DNA of 64,000 bases from Blastocystis hominis (taxonomy: Eukaryota > Sar > Bigyra > Opalinata > Blastocystidae), in NCBI RefSeq assembly GCF_000151665.1, contig NW_013171868.1, positions 131,501 through 195,500 on the forward strand. The letters are read 5' to 3'. A program made the translations under genes and the position numbers. Positions 35,976 to 45,373 of the stretch are shown piece after piece (position 1 is the first letter of the stretch; each line of letters starts with the position of its first letter). The notes under the pieces are model-generated. The model was not told the origin of the DNA. It saw nothing but the letters and a program-made list of their open reading frames with translations, and did no database searches.

Positions 35976-37449
35976 ATGGAAGTGCCTATTCTCGTAGTTG
36001 ATAATGGAGGATACACTATCAAGGCTGGAATCTCGACAAACGCAGATCCCCAGATGTTTTTGCGATGAGGGAACGCTGACGTGTAGAATACTTCCAAACA
36101 CTACGGGAAGGATTAAGAAATCGCTGCACGAACTGATTGGAGATGAAACAGAGAATGCTGTCTCTGATCACTCTCAAATCATGTATCATCGTCCGATTGA
36201 AAAGTAAATGTGGTCAGCTGGGTCTAATCGTATAGAGGATATATCGTAAATTGGGATTATCAATCGAAAATATGGCATGAGCTCTTAAACGCTCAACATC
36301 TAAATATGGCATTGTTCTTTTTGTCGCAATTTATCCTAGGAACCGCAAGATACAAATCTCTTTCTCTCACAGCCACTCTTCAACATGGATGAGCTCCAGA
36401 AAGCGACTCTGCAAGTCGTTTTCGAGCACTTCCGATTCAATGGCTTCTACTCATCGTCGGCTCCATCCTGGACTTTTGCCAAGCACCTTTCCACCCTCGA
36501 CCCAACCGATATCAATCGTCACACGCGCACTGGATTAGTGATTGAAAGCGGCTTTTCGTTCACACACGTGGTTTTACGAACTCTCCTTCACAGCAGATCA
36601 TCCCAATCGTCGATGGCAGTGTGGTATTGGACGCTGTGCGCCGTGTGAATGTGGGCGGCAAGCTGCTGACGAATCTATTGAAAGAAACGCTTTCGTTTCG
36701 GCAGATGAACGTGCAGGATTGCTTCTACTTGGTGAATAAAATCAAAGAAGCGTACAGCTATCTATCGCTCGACGTGCTCCGAGGTCGAGCTTTGCTTTCC
36801 GTGCGATCTAGATCTCGAAAGCTGCAAGCAGCATCCCGCACGCTCTAGAAAAGTGTTTGTTCTCCCTGATTATGTGATTTCCTCCACTGGATACGAACTC
36901 GTTTCCCCGTTTCCCCTTTTTGACCGTAGAAACCGGGACAGAAAATCGATCCCAGCCAGCAGGTGCTTCAGCTCACGAACGAGCGATTCATGGTTCCGGA
37001 GGCGCTGTTCCATCCCTCGGATATCGGGATTCGACAGTCGGGAATCGGCGAGTGCGCTGGGTCCTGTCTGCAGGCGTTTTCGCCGGGGATTCGCGAGTTG
37101 CTCGCTCGGAATGTGGTGCTGAGCGGCGGAACGAGCTGCACTCCGAACTTCAAAGCGCGCGTTGAATATCCTGGCAAGCGCACAAGCGAGTTGTGTGTTT
37201 TTTCTTAACCCCACGCAGGAAATCGCGCCGTATATCGAAGCAGGGAAGGAGCTCCGCGTGTTTCAAATGAACGAGTGAGTGAGCGGGGAGAGAGTCACGA
37301 GCAGTCCGATCGGGGACACTTGGCGAGGCGGCGCGCTGCTGGCGAACGAGCAATACGCGAACGTGGCGATCAGTCGCGAGATGTACGAAGAGCAGGGTCC
37401 CTCGCGCCTGCTTCCCTTCGCGTTTCAACGTGATGTGTTATGTGTTTGA
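35976..37449 (+). CDS. Actin-related protein 6 (ARP6-like)
   Basis: Nine exons give about 414 residues. Landmarks are ILVVDNGGYTIKAGIS, GYIVNWDYQSKIWHELL, FLSQPLFNMDELQKATLQVVFEHF, GLVIESGFSFTHV, VNVGGKLLTNLLKETLSFRQ, RFMVPEALFHPSDIGIRQSGIGEC and VVLSGGTSCTPNF. The KGYivNWd..r.vWdylf and VGGKLLTN.LKE.iSyRQ blocks are specific to ARP6, the subunit of SWR1/SRCAP that deposits histone H2A.Z. One intron (36309-36339) has a GC donor. The intron near 37200 is unresolved: the smallest in-frame choice is only 22 nt. It ends 35 nt from the convergent PP2A gene. Confidence 0.85.
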
Positions 37450-37484
37450 GAGAACAAAAGCAAACAATACAAAACTACATGTGC

Positions 37485-39387
37485 TCACATCGCCTTGAAA
37501 GCCTTTAATCCCAGCGCTGCATAGTACCGTACGTCCCGATCCGTGTCCTCCATCTGCTGCTTCATCTTCTCCACCACCTTCTGCTTCACGTCCTCCGGCA
37601 GCAGATCGCTCAGATTGCTCAGAATGCGGCAGCTGATGAATCGCAGATTGGGCACGTTGTCGTCCATCTCGTCCATGATCGTCTCGATCAGCGGCGGCAC
37701 GCGCGCGTCGGTCGGGACTTCCTTCACGACCACTTCGAACGTGTACAGAATGTTGAACTTCCACAGATAGTTCTCCGTCTCCACGTATTGCTTCTGCAGA
37801 TGCTTGATCACCTATCCGTCACTCCCTCCTCTCCCGGCTCGCACATTATCAAACGCGAAATCTGCGCCGAGCTTCGTGATGATCGTCGCCAGCGAGCCTC
37901 GGCACGTCTCTCGCACCTTGCTCACCTTATCCACGAACAGCTGCAGATACTACGCATCGCCCCCTCTCTCCATCGCTACGATATCGATCAGTTTCTCCAG
38001 TTGCGGCGTGCCCTGCGTCGAAGCCAGCAAATACGCCATGTGCTTCGCCACTTCTTCGCGCACGCGCCAGTCGGGACCGTCCAGATTCTCCGTCAGCACC
38101 ACGCTGTTCACCAGGTTTTCGTTCAGCGCCACCTCGTCCAAGCGGCGGAGAATCAGCAGACGCACCTGCGGCGCTGGAGACTTCAGCAGCAGCTCGAAGA
38201 GCGGGTTGACCTTCTCGGGGAAGAGCTTGCAGAGATCCACGACCACCGACGCGACTTGCTCGCTAGATGACACGCTTGCGTGGATTGTTACGTGATGACG
38301 GGGTTCGTCTCCGCGGCCAGCGGCGCCAAAAACGTGAAGATCTTCTCGAGGAAGACGGACTGCTCAAGACACGTCGCCAGCGCGGAGATCTGCTTGATCG
38401 CGTTCTTCCGCACCTCCATGTAGTTGTCTTTGAACAGCGCCAAGTACGGCTCCAGCAGCAGCTCGCTGAACTTCTCCGTCTTCAGGATCGCCGCGATGGC
38501 GCCCACTTCCAGCGCGGAGGCCTCGCGGAGTTTGTAGGAACGCGCGCCCAGGTTGCTGCGGAAGATGTCCAGCACCTTCGTGCGATCCGCCTCCTCGGTC
38601 ACGCGCTGCAGCAGCTCCTTCGTGAAGCTCATCAGCGTCAGCTTGGGCGTGTCCTGCGGTTCAGAGGAGTGCTGAGGAGAAAACGTCGTCGGCCGCGAAG
38701 AACTCGGCGAACTGCGCGACGAAGGCGCCGCTGAACGAGTCGGCGCAGACCGCGTAGATCGACGGCATGTTTTTCGCGGCAGCACGGCGGACCATCGGAG
38801 TGTCGTCCTTGCAAAGGGCGAAGAAGTCGTCGCGGAGGGTTTTGAGAGAGGGCTCCGCGTCAGAAGCCGGCAGACTGGCGATCTTGCTGTAGGCGCGGGC
38901 GATGAGGGAGACCGAGGACACACGCGGAGTGAACCACTCGTCGTGGAAGAGCTCCTCGATTACAACCACCATCTCGTCGCGGACCACTTCCGGAGACATA
39001 TCCTCCACGATCTTGTTAATGCTCTCGACTGCCTAGAGATCAGCTCCAATTACGGGCCGTACCGCTTCACGAACAACGACCTCTTCGGCTGTGGCTAGGT
39101 GCTTTAAAATGGGGAGGACATTTTTCATTTCATCGGGTGTAAACAGCTCTCGCAAATTATAGATCTCCTTCGCAAGCTCGGTGAGTGCCTCGTCATCATT
39201 GTCTGGACACCAATCTAGATTCGACAGTCGAGGCAAAGGACTAACCATGAAGGAAAGGCAGAAGCGAAGAAATGGTCTCGGCCTTTCCTAGTTCCTTTGC
39301 GACTTGCGTAGTTTGCTTTACAAACTTCAATTTCTCCTCGATTTCATCGGAACTGATTCCTTCCTGAAATTGCTGATACGTAGTCAT
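37485..39387 (-). CDS. PP2A scaffolding subunit A (PR65), HEAT-repeat
   Basis: Six introns (29-33 nt) leave 572 residues, close to the usual 589 for PR65. HEAT repeats run throughout; family-specific blocks include AEEVVVREAAVESINKI, DEWFTPRVSSVSLIARAY, LCKDDTPMVRRAAAKNM, DGPDWRVREEVAKHMAYL and ENYLWKFNILYTFEVV. The A subunit bridges the PP2A catalytic and regulatory B subunits. The intron next to EEVVVREA uses GTACGGCCC as donor; this gives 30 nt and the family sequence. It is divergent from a small membrane-protein gene (39536) with 148 nt between starts. Confidence 0.9.
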
Positions 39388-39535
39388 TTACTGCATGTGA
39401 TGAGCAAACTCCACTCTTACATCGAATTAGAGGAATTAAACTCAAATAATAACTATCGGAACCTACACAGAAATTCGAAGCTATTTCTGGAATTTCAAAA
39501 ATGATATTGGAAGAAAAGACAGCACACGTTTTGTA

Positions 39536-39794
39536 ATGTCCTTCCTATCGTCCTTCTTTACTCCATCTGATGACTACAATTACAAAATCATCTTTTGGAG
39601 CTATTTCGCTCTGTCGATCACCATGATTGCCCTCTATGTCGTCTCCAAGTTCTGGAAAGACATTGAAGGATTCTGGATTGTCGTACGGATGGTGTTTCAT
39701 TTGTGACATGTAGCTCTCACCTTATATTTTGGGTCTTCCCTATTACGGATGGATGTGGATGAAGCAACGCAGCATTAAGGAGAAGTCAGATTAA
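39536..39794 (+). CDS. Small membrane protein, unrecognised
   Basis: A 31-nt intron splits a 75-residue protein. MSFLSSFFTPSDDYNYK precedes a membrane helix (IIFWSYFALSITMIALYVVSKFW); a second hydrophobic stretch (LSPYILGLPYYGWMWM) and a basic end KQRSIKEKSD follow. No family was recognised. A small endomembrane or organelle-complex subunit is plausible. The start is chosen at MSF; a nearer-in upstream ATG (39510) is out of frame. Confidence 0.55.
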
Positions 39795-39860
39795 TTGTTA
39801 GGGGTTCTTTCTTTGCTTTGTTCAAGAAAACATCTTTTTGCAAAATGAATTCTACTATTA

Positions 39861-40877
39861 TTACATAGAGCGAACCTCTTGCTTCTCAAAGAGGTCTTGT
39901 GTGACAGCGCTCAAAAACCCAGGGAAGGAATTGCTCACAGAAATATAGGTAAAAAGACGAGGATCTAAACGATTCACTAGAGGCGTTTCCAAAAGTTCAA
40001 ATTTGTTGGTGTCCGTCCTACCCATGACAAGGCTTCGTCATTCCTACCACAAAAGCTCTAGATATTCGTCGTCCGACCGAGAATAGCGCGATCGGATCCT
40101 CAGTTTGTTTTCATGGGTGCTCATTTCCACATGCCACCCGGTCAGTTGGTACACAGCATCGCGAAATCGATTTGTCTGCGCTGTAAACAGCTCGTTCATT
40201 CGTCGAATTCGTTTCTTGAGCGTTTCGATCTCCTCGACCAAGGAGTCTGGCGAAGAAGGTTGGGTAGAGTTGGAGGAGAGTGTGGGTGGAGGAGTGTGAT
40301 GCTCTGCAACACTCTTCTTTTTCAAACAGGTGGCGTAGGGATTCTCCACGGCATGCAAAACTTTGGTGTTGATAAAGTCAAATCCACCCTGTGCGATGTA
40401 CGCTTCATACTGAAGTTTATGTTCTCGCAGCAACCGCAACTCGCTATCATTTGCTTCGTTCCAAGTGCTCGGTTCACTACTAATTTGAACGAGTTTGTCA
40501 CTTTGATTCCCTTCGCTCGGTTCTGCCATTTCCATTGACTCACTATTTCGTTTTCGTTCCCGTTCTAACTCTCTTTGCAATGTCAGAAGTTGAATTTTCA
40601 GTTCCGCAGTCTACATCACACCACCTACTCGTATCTACTTTTGATTTTTCTTCTTCTAACGCAGCCTCTAATCCTTGACGCAATTGCAGAAAGGATAACT
40701 CCATCTCTCGCATCTTCTCTTTTGCTTGCCTTTCCGCTGTTTTATATGACTCGATTTGACTCCTATATTCTTTCTCCAGAGCAGAGGAAGCACTCTACAA
40801 ACTCAATTCCAAGTCAAAGACAATACATCTTGCACGCACTGTGTATCCAGCTGCCCTTCTGTTCTCTGCCGTTTCAT
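39861..40877 (-). CDS. Short MAD1-like spindle checkpoint protein
   Basis: Three introns (32, 28, 33 nt) give 307 residues. The N-terminal half is coiled coil (SALEKEYRSQIESYKTAERQ.., LKIQLLTLQRELERERKR). KVLHAVENPYATCLKKK and a second helix (LVEEIETLKKRIRRMNELF) precede the MAD1 C-terminal fold: TNRFRDAVYQLTGWHVEM, LRIRSRYSR and SNSFPGFLSAVTQDLFEKQ. These match the MAD1 segment that localises the checkpoint to kinetochores and promotes MAD2/BUB1 action. It is much shorter than animal or yeast MAD1 (over 700 residues); the upstream spacer is only 146 nt, so no long N-terminal part is hidden nearby. It is divergent from the AP sigma gene. Confidence 0.78.
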
Positions 40878-41023
40878 TGAATATTATCAAAATATCGTTG
40901 TGTGTAAAAGGAATCCCAAAATCTAACCTTTTTTTCGGTTATTTATCAAAATCGACCCGAAATTGGGAATTAATCTATTTTCTTCTGTTCAACAGATTTG
41001 GAAATTTATTATAGTCTAGGATC

Positions 41024-41634
41024 ATGGTTTGCAATTTTCCAATTTTATCTATTTGTAGATTCAATGGGTATTGCTTGTTAGCCGTCAGGGAAAGATCCGT
41101 CTGCAGCAGTTTTATAATGGGGCATCTCCTAGAGTATGCTGTGGTGAATACGAATAACATACCAGGAAATCCAAAGTACAACCCGTAACGCCATTAACCA
41201 GGTACTGTCAAGACCCGCTCGCTACTGTAACTACATTGAACAGAAGGACTCAAAGATCGTTTTTAAGAGGCACGGCTCGACTGTTTCGGTTAAACTGTAG
41301 ATTTGCTTCTTTATATTTCATCATCTCGATCGACAAGGACGAAAACGAGCTTATGGCTCTGGAATTCATTCAACACTTCGTCGAAGTCCTGGATCAGTAT
41401 TATGGCAATGTCGGTGTATCTGTCGCGTGTGACGTGTAGGTGTGCGAGTTGGATATTATTTTCCACTATGACAAGGCTTATCACGTTCTGAACGAGCTCT
41501 GCATCGGTGGCAGAGTGATGGAGACGAATAAGCGCGAGATTCTGCGTGTGTGTACTGCTCAAGATAAGATGGAAACCGAAGCCAAGGCAGCGAACAAGAC
41601 TGGCTTTCCTGGACTGAGCAGTCTTGGTCTGTAG
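41024..41634 (+). CDS. Clathrin adaptor sigma subunit (AP-1/AP-2 type)
   Basis: The first exon is only the ATG codon, followed by a 32-nt intron, so the protein starts M-IQWVLLVSRQGKIRLQQFY, exactly the sigma N-terminus. Other blocks: SRPARYCNYIEQKDSKIVFKR, FASLYFIISIDKDENELMAL, EFIQHFVEVLDQYYGNV, CELDIIFHYDKAYHVLNEL and METNKREILRV. The result is 161 residues, the usual size. The intron at 41270-41300 has a GC donor; using it restores the family's vyKRYASLYF block. Sigma subunits stabilise the AP core and help bind dileucine cargo. The Glu/Lys-rich tail ends at a TAG followed directly by TATTTGTTGG. AP-1 versus AP-2 was not decided; AP-1 fits slightly better. Confidence 0.88.
41270..41300 (+). 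other. GC-AG intron in AP sigma gene
   Basis: A 31-nt intron with donor GCACGG and acceptor CTGTAG. It is the only solution found that keeps the KR-FASLYF family sequence in frame. Confidence 0.65.
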
Positions 41635-41752
41635 TATTTGTTGGTGTATTGACTAGTTTCGATGTGTTTGTTGTAAACAGGGAGATGATGAGAGGGACGA
41701 ACTGAGTGAGTGAGTAAGGAACTGAGTGAGTAAGTCACTGACTGAAGAACTA

Positions 41753-42476
41753 TTATTCTAACAACTTGGGGACTTTCTTCGAAGAAGGCTCCTTCGACGA
41801 TTCCAGCTTCTTCGGGGCTTTGTTTTTGATTAAACTGTTGATTTGTGGAATAATCTCGTCTAATCCTTCCAGAACAAATGGTTCTGGCTCGATGTGAACC
41901 AAACCAAGCTCGCGCTTCTTTCTCAAAACATCGGCTTCCTTGCGGACTAAAGGACGGTAGAACTCATTGATACGCTTCATTTCCCTTACGAGTTCCATTC
42001 GATAATCATCGACAAGAAATGGATGCATATCGTCTACTTTATTTTTATATTTGTTGAATATCTCGATTTTTATATTTTCAATCTCGTCTTCCCATTCTTG
42101 GTTCGCTCGTGTGTGACGAACGATTGCACGTTCCAAATCGCGTTGATACTTCTCCTCTTCTCTTTCTATTCATTACGAACAACACTTTGGCGACTACTCT
42201 GTAATCTTTGCTGCGACTTGAACCGATTTACTTTTTGGAGTTGGTACTTGTCAAGAATCGACCGCCTGGGGACTACTGCCGATATCATGGGAAGACGACT
42301 GAGTACATGGAAACAACGACTTCCAATAATGGGCTGCATGAAAAAGCAAGCAAAAAAGCCAAAAAGAATTCGATAAGGCCAAGTCTTTGTTGAGAAAACC
42401 ACAATAAGGACAGGTCGACTTCAAATTGTCCCAATATCGGTTTCTTTTTCCCAATTGAAGCTCTAAAGGATGCCAT
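41753..42476 (-). CDS. Basic protein with one membrane segment and coiled coil, unrecognised
   Basis: Introns of 35 and 32 nt give 218 residues. A basic N-terminus (MASFRASIGKKKPILGQ) leads into a hydrophobic stretch (YRILFGFFACFFMQPIIGS), then a long charged helix (LDKYQLQKVNRFKSQQRLQ, YQRDLERAIVRHTRANQEW), FLVDDYRMELVREMKRINEFY and a Lys/Ser-rich end. The layout suggests an organelle or inner-membrane protein, but no family was recognised. A second splicing solution exposing a CPYC motif also keeps frame but needs an uncertain start. If the ATG at 42476 is right, it overlaps the bS6m start on the other strand. Confidence 0.5.
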
Positions 42477-42857
42477 TTTATCGCGTAATGCTTCTTGCTA
42501 GGAATGACCTAGCCGTGGCTTCGATATTTAACAAATTCGTGGAAAGCGCGAAATATGTAATCAAAAACGGAGGAGTATTTCAGAGAGTGTATAATTGCGG
42601 AGACCAGGCGTTTATGTACCTATTGATTAGGAAATATGACGTTTTCTAGTTATCCCATGTATTCAAAGGCTATTTCAAAACGGTACGAGGATGGACCGAT
42701 ATTTTTCCTTCAATTCTGCAGTTCGCCTCCAGTGATGGAGCAAGTGTGTGACAGTCTCAAGAAATCGACCTATGTAAGTTTTTGCTTGAAATTGACATGC
42801 TAGTTCTTGCGTATAGAAAAAGAAAAAGTAAATACATTATCTGGATTTAGACTATAA
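42470..42857 (+). CDS. Mitochondrial-type ribosomal protein bS6m
   Basis: Introns of 34 and 30 nt give 107 residues: MPFYRVMLLARNDLAVASI, KYVIKNGGVFQRVYNCGDQAF, ISKRYEDGPIFFLQFCSSPP and TYFLRIEKEK. This is the S6 pattern (pFYe..li.r......l......i...GG.v....n.G...l.y......gyf...f.s.p...), so it belongs to the small subunit of the organelle ribosome. There is no separate presequence, as in MRPS6. The TAA is followed by CAGCTGTTTGTG, which is half of a palindromic motif shared with the convergent transporter gene. Confidence 0.82.
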
Positions 42858-42861
42858 CAGC

Positions 42862-42878
42862 TGTTTGTGCTACAAACA
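42862..42878. terminator. Palindromic termination motif shared by two convergent genes
   Basis: TGTTTGT at 862-868 (plus) and ACAAACA at 872-878, i.e. TGTTTGT on the minus strand, with 3 nt between. It sits 4 nt after the bS6m stop and directly after the transporter stop. Confidence 0.6.
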
Positions 42879-43976
42879 CTAGTAAACCTTTTCACTCTTC
42901 TGAACGAAGCCGTTAAAGTTGTACATCAAAAGAGAAATCAACACGAGAATAGCACCAAGCACAAACGTTGAACTCAGGGAGAAGTTGAACACCACCTTAG
43001 AGAGTGGGCGTTAAGTCACATTCTGTTCAAATCGAAAGGATATCAATGCAGGACAACACCATGGATAAGCAATTCGACAATCCCTTTACAATATTATCTG
43101 TATAATTCACAACGGCGGCGATGAGCACTCCGGAAAATCCCTACTCCTCATCCCACAGCCGCAAATGCACATTCAACATAATCGTGATCCATGTCCACTT
43201 ATTGTAGCCCACAAAGAATCCCTCGGATCGAATTCGAGGCAGATCCGTCGTGGCTGCATTCAGACAGCAGAAGAAGCAAGTCGCCAGGCAGAGCTGAATG
43301 CTCTGAATCCAAATGTTGTTTTTCTTCTTTCCCTTCAGCACCATTTCGAAGAAAACGCCCGCAAAACCGCTCGTCAGAGAGCAGATCACGATGCAGAGGA
43401 AGCCTAGAAGCGGGTTCTGTTCGGTGGTGCTCACTTTCGCGGTGGCGGATTTGCTGCTCAGCTCCACTAATCCCACACCCGGCACGATAATGATCAAAGC
43501 GATCCACTGACGGAGAGTAAGCTTTTTGTGGAGAAGGAAAACGGAGAAGAGGGCGGTTGTAAGAATCTTCATCTGGTAGGTAACAGAGTAAACTGCAGAA
43601 TCGAGATGGGTGATGGCTACGAGGAGGAGATTGTTTTGCACCGCGTATAGAAAGGCGGGAACAAATAGCAGCAGCGTGTTTTTCCACTTTAAGAACACTT
43701 CTTGGATGATGATCTTCAGTCAAGAGAGAACTCCGCAATTACCTTCATCCCTCGAACGAAGCCCTCCTCCATACAGTAGAAAATGCAGCAGCAAACGACT
43801 TTTAGCCCTTCAGAGAGAATCACAGTGGTGGAAGTGATATACCTATCAAAAATAATGGAGCTCCTCTCCTACTTTTGGGTGTTCACAATACGACTGTAAC
43901 GCATCACAGTCACTTGAACTACGGTGAGACACGTCAAAAAGACCAATAGAATAGATTTGATTGTTTGCAACTTCAT
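42879..43976 (-). CDS. Golgi nucleotide-sugar transporter, SLC35A type
   Basis: Four introns give 322 residues with about ten membrane helices. Family blocks: VILSEGLKVVCCCIFY, LLFVPAFLYAVQNNLLLVAI, YSVTYQMKILTTALFSV, LTRQW-like RQWIALIIIVPGVGLVEL, SGFAGVFFEMVLKG, IWIQSIQLCL, AAVVNYTDNIVKGLSN and VLSCIVSKVVFNFSLSSTFVLGAILV. These are typical of UDP-galactose/UDP-GlcNAc/CMP-sialic acid transporters that feed glycosyltransferases in the Golgi. Three introns are GT-AG (29-30 nt); the last (43004-43043) is AT-AC with U12-type signals. The TAG stop abuts the TGTTTGT motif, so polyadenylation might instead complete a stop one codon earlier. The substrate cannot be told from sequence. Confidence 0.88.
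43004..43043 (-). other. U12-like AT-AC intron in the nucleotide-sugar transporter
   Basis: 40 nt: the donor reads ATATCCTTT (the canonical U12 5' splice site), a GACTTAAC branch-like element sits close to the 3' end, and the acceptor is CCCAC. Removing it gives VLSCIVSKVVFNFSL in frame, matching the transporter family; no GT-AG or GC-AG choice does so without losing conserved residues. Confidence 0.75.
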
Positions 43977-44102
43977 GAAATCCTCAAAACCGAAAGAAAG
44001 GAGTGGGAATGAAGGAAAATGTAAGACTACCCTCCCAGTAATTCATTGAAATCGCATTACTCCTAACAAACAGACAAATACACTGAAAATGCATAAAGGA
44101 AA

Positions 44103-44394
44103 TCACTTTGCACGACGCAATAACTCATTCAGCAAAGCGGGATTGGAATAAACGTGATCGGTCATCTTACTAGTTTGCATCTACAAAATAAACAAAATAG
44201 AAAGCTCTTCTCACGATAGCTCCCGAGGTACAAAGCTCCATGATTCGGATCGCCTCTCTGCAAAGTGTAGTGTCCGAATTATTCATGTCCATGCATCGAA
44301 TTAACTCCATCATCGGTTCAGCACAAATACTCACCTTCCAGTTTTTATTCACCTTTCGAACTGCCGCTAGGGATCGCTGAGCCAGTGTTTTCAT
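44103..44394 (-). CDS. Twin CX9C (CHCH) protein, mS37/CHCHD1-like
   Basis: One 34-nt intron; 85 residues. The centre has two CX9C motifs: CAEPMMELIRC and CREAIRIMELC. This is the coiled-coil-helix fold of small intermembrane-space proteins oxidised by the Mia40 relay. The spacing, the basic N-terminus (MKTLAQRSLAAVRKVNKNWK) and a short C-terminal tail ending LLNELLRRAK resemble mS37/MRP10/CHCHD1 of the organelle small ribosomal subunit. Other CHCH proteins remain possible. It is divergent from the next gene across 53 nt. Confidence 0.65.
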
Positions 44395-44447
44395 TGGAGA
44401 GCAAACTACGAAACAAAAGAGTGCAGAGTTGTAGAGTTTTTCTTTCT

Positions 44448-45322
44448 ATGCCACTCAATTTTGGAACAATTCAAAATGATATCATCGAGGTATGTTCTCT
44501 GATGGCTCAGCATGATTTCTAGGCAGAGGCACAGCTCATGGCAGACAAGGAGAAATATCTAAATCGTTGTGATTGTTGGCATTGTTTCATATAGCGAATC
44601 CCGAACAAGATTACAAAGCAATGCTCGAAGCAGAGATACGCATCATCACTTCAGAAAGCCGCGAACCTGTGAGAAAGCGATGTAAAATTTGGTAGAAATT
44701 GTTATTTTAGTGGGGTTCGATCGAATGAGCAACGAGGAGTTGGAAATGATGTTGTATCATGAGCTGCAACAATCTTCCAAAGAAGCGGAAGAAGCGCTTG
44801 ATACATACGAGAGATTGATAGAATCTTGCGACGAGGACCAAGCCAAGTAGTGAATGGGGAGTGAATTTGAAGTTCAGACTGAGGCAATTGAACGAAGATC
44901 TCAAGAGCATTCGCGATGCATTCCAAGCCCAAAACGAAGAAAACTCGAAACAGATAGAAAGTCTGCTAACATCCGAATCCTCGATTTACGAGCCGGAAGT
45001 GAATTCCTACACGCGTAACACGGCGAGGCTGCAGAAGGCGAATGCGATTCTCGTGAACGAGGTGAAATCTATGCTGAATCTGTGTTACGGAGATCGAATG
45101 ATCCAGCTGGGTGAAGGAGAGAGCGTGCGATTAAGTACGGAGGTGTTGACGATCCTTCAGAACTGTATAAATAAAGTTATCAAAACGTCGCCTGATAAGT
45201 TTGTGACGTTGACGCCCGAACAAGCGAATAGTGAGGCAGTCCAATTGCTACTCACTGCCAATCTGATTCAGAAAGACAAAACGGATATGTGTAAATTTCG
45301 AATTGTAGATTTTTATAGTTGA
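44448..45322 (+). CDS. Coiled-coil protein, possibly CENP-K-like
   Basis: Introns of 33, 29, 29 and 31 nt give 250 residues. Helical segments (NEELEMMLYHELQQSSKEAEEALDTY, LRQLNEDLKSIRDAF) are followed by a globular end: STEVLTILQNCINKVI, EQANSEAVQLLLTANLIQKDK and CKFRIVDFYS. The final pattern, a helix then short strands ending in ..RIvDF, recalls the C-terminus of CENP-K/Sim4 inner-kinetochore proteins, but similarity is weak. A MAD1-like gene lies nearby, though gene order says little in eukaryotes. TGTTTGTTGG occurs at 45337 after the TGA. Confidence 0.45.
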
Positions 45323-45336
45323 GAACAGTGTCGGGG

Positions 45337-45344
45337 TGTTTGTT
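45337..45344 (+). terminator. TGTTTGTT polyadenylation-associated motif
   Basis: Exact motif 14 nt after the stop of the preceding coiled-coil gene and 29 nt before the next start codon. Confidence 0.6.
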
Positions 45345-45373
45345 GGAATTCAACTCACTTCTTTTTTGTTTGA

